A DNA stretch of 8,313 nt from Betaproteobacteria bacterium (GTDB taxonomy: Bacteria > Pseudomonadota > Gammaproteobacteria > Burkholderiales > SG8-39), in contig VBDM01000005.1 in the NCBI GenBank assembly GCA_005881355.1, positions 1-8,313 on the forward strand, read 5' to 3'. A program made the position numbers and the translations under genes. The stretch's first letter is position 1. Every line of letters begins with the position of its first letter. The notes beneath the pieces are model-generated. The model searched no databases. It saw nothing but the letters and a program-made list of their open reading frames with translations, and was not told where the DNA came from. Positions 6,736 to 8,313 of this stretch are shown piece by piece.

Positions 6736-8313
6736 GCCGCGCCTCTCACCGAGATCACGAGCTCGCCGGTCTTCGCGACGCTGCAGACGTCGCCCTTGAA
6801 AAGCACCGTCGTCGTCCCGTGCTCGCGCACCAGGGCCGGCCCCGTCATGCGGGTGCCCGCCCCGAGCTGATCGCGCTGATAGACCGCACAGGATACGGCG
6901 CGGCCGGCACCGCCGAGATAAGCCTCGACCTTGCGAGAAGGCGCGGTTTTTCGCGTCGCAGCAACGCGCGGGAATTTCATTTTCGGCCGCTTGCCTACGG
7001 TCGCCAGCCGGATGTTGACGATCTCGACCGGCTCGCCCGGCGAATGGTGCGCGTAGCGCCGGTCGTAAAGCCGGTCGAAAGCGGCCCTGATGGCACGGCG
7101 ATCCGCCGACTCGATCTGCTTCGGGGCGACCGGGACGGAAAGCGCGAATTCCTGACCGACGTAGCGCAGGTCGAGGTGGATCCGGCGCTCCACCCCTTGT
7201 TGCCGTCGCAGCGCGGATTCGGATTCTCTCGCCATCTCGACGACCGCGCGCTCGAGCTGCAGGAAGTCGACCGCACCGAGATCGGCATAGAAGGTGCGGA
7301 TGAAATCGTGGCGCTCGTCGGCAGCGAGCATGCCGAGCGCCGAGAAATGCGCGGGGAAAAGCGGCACGATCACTTTCGGAATATGCAGCTCGCGCGCGAT
7401 CGCCATGACGTGCAGGGGGCCGGCCCCGCCCGAGGCCACCAGCGCGAAGTCCCGCGGATCGTAGCCTTTGGCGACCGAGACCTCGCGCACCGCAAGCGAC
7501 ATCTTGGACACGGCGATATCGACGATCGCCTGCGCCGCGGCGGTCACGTTCATCTTCAGCGGATCGGCGATCTTCCTCTTGATGCCTTGCGCAGCGGACT
7601 CGGCATCGAGAACCATCTGCCCGCCGAGGAAATCGTCCGGATCGAGGCGCCCGAGCACGAGATTCGCGTCGGTGATGGTGGGCTCTGCGCCGCCGCCGCG
7701 ATAGCAGATCGGCCCCGGCTCGGCGCCCGCGCTCTGCGGGCCGACTTTCAGTGCGCCGACGTCGTCGATCCAGGCGATGCTGCCTCCGCCCGCGCCGACC
7801 TCGACGACGTCGATCACCGGCATCATCACCGGGTGGCCGCTCGAGTAGCCGCCCACATAGTAGCCGGGGGCCATGGCGGGCTCGCTATCGCGTATGAGGC
7901 TCGCCTTCGCCGTGGTGCCGCCCATGTCGAAAGAGATCGCGTTCGGAAAACCGAGTGCGCGGCCCACCCTCGCCGCGGCGATGATCCCGCCGACCGGGCC
8001 GGACTCCATCATCGTCACCGGACGCTCGGTGGCGATCTCCGGCGTCATCACGCCGCCGCTCGACTGCATGACGGCGAGATCGCCGCAAAACCCGATCTCG
8101 GCGAGGCTCGACTTGAGGCTCTTGACGTACCCCCCGACCTTCGGCCCTATATACGCGTTGACCACGGTCGTCGACATTCTCTCGAACTCCCGATATTCGC
8201 GCAGGATCTCGTGGGAAAGCGAGACGTAGACGGCAGGCAGCGCCTTGCGAAGGCGTTCGCCCGCGTCGCGTTCGTGCTGCGGATTCGCATAGGAGTGAAG
8301 AAAACATACCGCA
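6732..8313 (-). CDS. hyuA: Hydantoinase A/oxoprolinase family subunit (5' partial)
   Basis: ATP-using A subunit of a hydantoinase/5-oxoprolinase/acetone-carboxylase-type enzyme, partner of HyuB. The frame is open to the right edge. The 45 residues upstream of the ATG at 8177 read as bona fide family sequence (SYANPQHERDAGERLR, then YVSLSHEILREYREFER), so that ATG is internal. 526 residues are visible of a usual 680-720; the N-terminal nucleotide-binding domain (Hydant_A_N region) lies outside. Seen: ERMSTTVVNAYIGP, MQSSGGVMTPE, ESGPVGGI, the phosphate-binding SFDMGGTTAK (visible residues 127-136), GAGGGSIAWID, SAGAEPGPICYRGGG, TDANLVLGRLDPDDFLGG, ASGGAGPLHVMAIARELHIPKVIVP, and a C-terminal beta-rich part with GPALVREHGTTTVLFKGD. 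The nucleotide-site residues expected in the visible part are present, so it looks functional. It shares a 4-bp stop/start overlap with hyuB. The promoter and any regulator of the run are outside the window. Confidence 0.94.
   Translation of the reverse strand, partial: AVCFLHSYANPQHERDAGERLRKALPAVYVSLSHEILREYREFERMSTTVVNAYIGPKVGGYVKSLKSSLAEIGFCGDLAVMQSSGGVMTPEIATERPVTMMESGPVGGIIAAARVGRALGFPNAISFDMGGTTAKASLIRDSEPAMAPGYYVGGYSSGHPVMMPVIDVVEVGAGGGSIAWIDDVGALKVGPQSAGAEPGPICYRGGGAEPTITDANLVLGRLDPDDFLGGQMVLDAESAAQGIKRKIADPLKMNVTAAAQAIVDIAVSKMSLAVREVSVAKGYDPRDFALVASGGAGPLHVMAIARELHIPKVIVPLFPAHFSALGMLAADERHDFIRTFYADLGAVDFLQLERAVVEMARESESALRRQQGVERRIHLDLRYVGQEFALSVPVAPKQIESADRRAIRAAFDRLYDRRYAHHSPGEPVEIVNIRLATVGKRPKMKFPRVAATRKTAPSRKVEAYLGGAGRAVSCAVYQRDQLGAGTRMTGPALVREHGTTTVLFKGDVCSVAKTGELVISVRGAA
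6742..6746 (-). promoter_or_regulatory. Ribosome binding site of hyuB, inside the hyuA 3' end
   Basis: Read on the minus strand, AGAGG lies 6 bp before the hyuB ATG and within the last codons of hyuA. With the ATGA overlap it supports coupled translation of the two subunits, as expected for a complex needing fixed stoichiometry. Confidence 0.55.

Noticed and set aside
4861..6870. Long plus-strand open frame (669 codons) antisense to hyuB and the hyuA end.
   Set aside because: It is rich in Arg, Ala, His and Asp with no recognisable domain, and lies opposite a clearly conserved hyuB. It is a typical GC-rich shadow frame.
8175..8177. Minus-strand ATG at 8177 as the start of hyuA.
   Set aside because: The 45 upstream codons to the window edge encode conserved HyuA motifs (SYANPQHE, SLSHE), so this Met is internal.

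Overview
The window is dense, GC-rich bacterial DNA holding six protein genes and almost no intergenic space. Base composition, codon use and gene families suggest a betaproteobacterium, probably Burkholderiales-like. That placement is inference from style and family recognition; no taxonomic marker is present.

Left half, plus strand (1-3576): three co-directional genes. A two-domain 3-hydroxyacyl-CoA dehydrogenase (PaaH type) is cut by the left edge. It is followed after 20 bp by glutaryl-CoA dehydrogenase (gcdH), which carries the catalytic Glu and the substrate-carboxylate Arg. After a further 47 bp comes an exported PhnD-like solute-binding protein with no permease beside it. The first two fit a glutaryl-CoA to crotonyl-CoA to acetoacetyl-CoA route (lysine, aromatic or dicarboxylate catabolism), but the enoyl-CoA hydratase for the middle step is not in the window.

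Right half, minus strand (8313 down to 3592): hyuA (cut by the right edge) overlaps hyuB by 4 bp, and after 15 bp comes an MmgE/PrpD-family gene starting with GTG. This looks like one transcript for an ATP-dependent hydantoinase/oxoprolinase/lactamase-type enzyme (A and B subunits) plus a PrpD-fold protein. The two blocks converge with only 15 bp between stop codons and no recognisable terminator.

The most interesting points are residue-level. The MmgE/PrpD protein lacks most of the His/Lys positions I associate with PrpD/cis-aconitate decarboxylase catalysis, and HyuB has Asn where the related acetone carboxylase has a metal-ligand Asp. Together with gcdH and paaH next door, this suggests, speculatively, a cyclic-amide or carboxylation pathway with an unassigned substrate. 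No RNA genes, mobile elements, CRISPR arrays or clear repeats were seen. No stretch longer than 50 bp lacks a gene.
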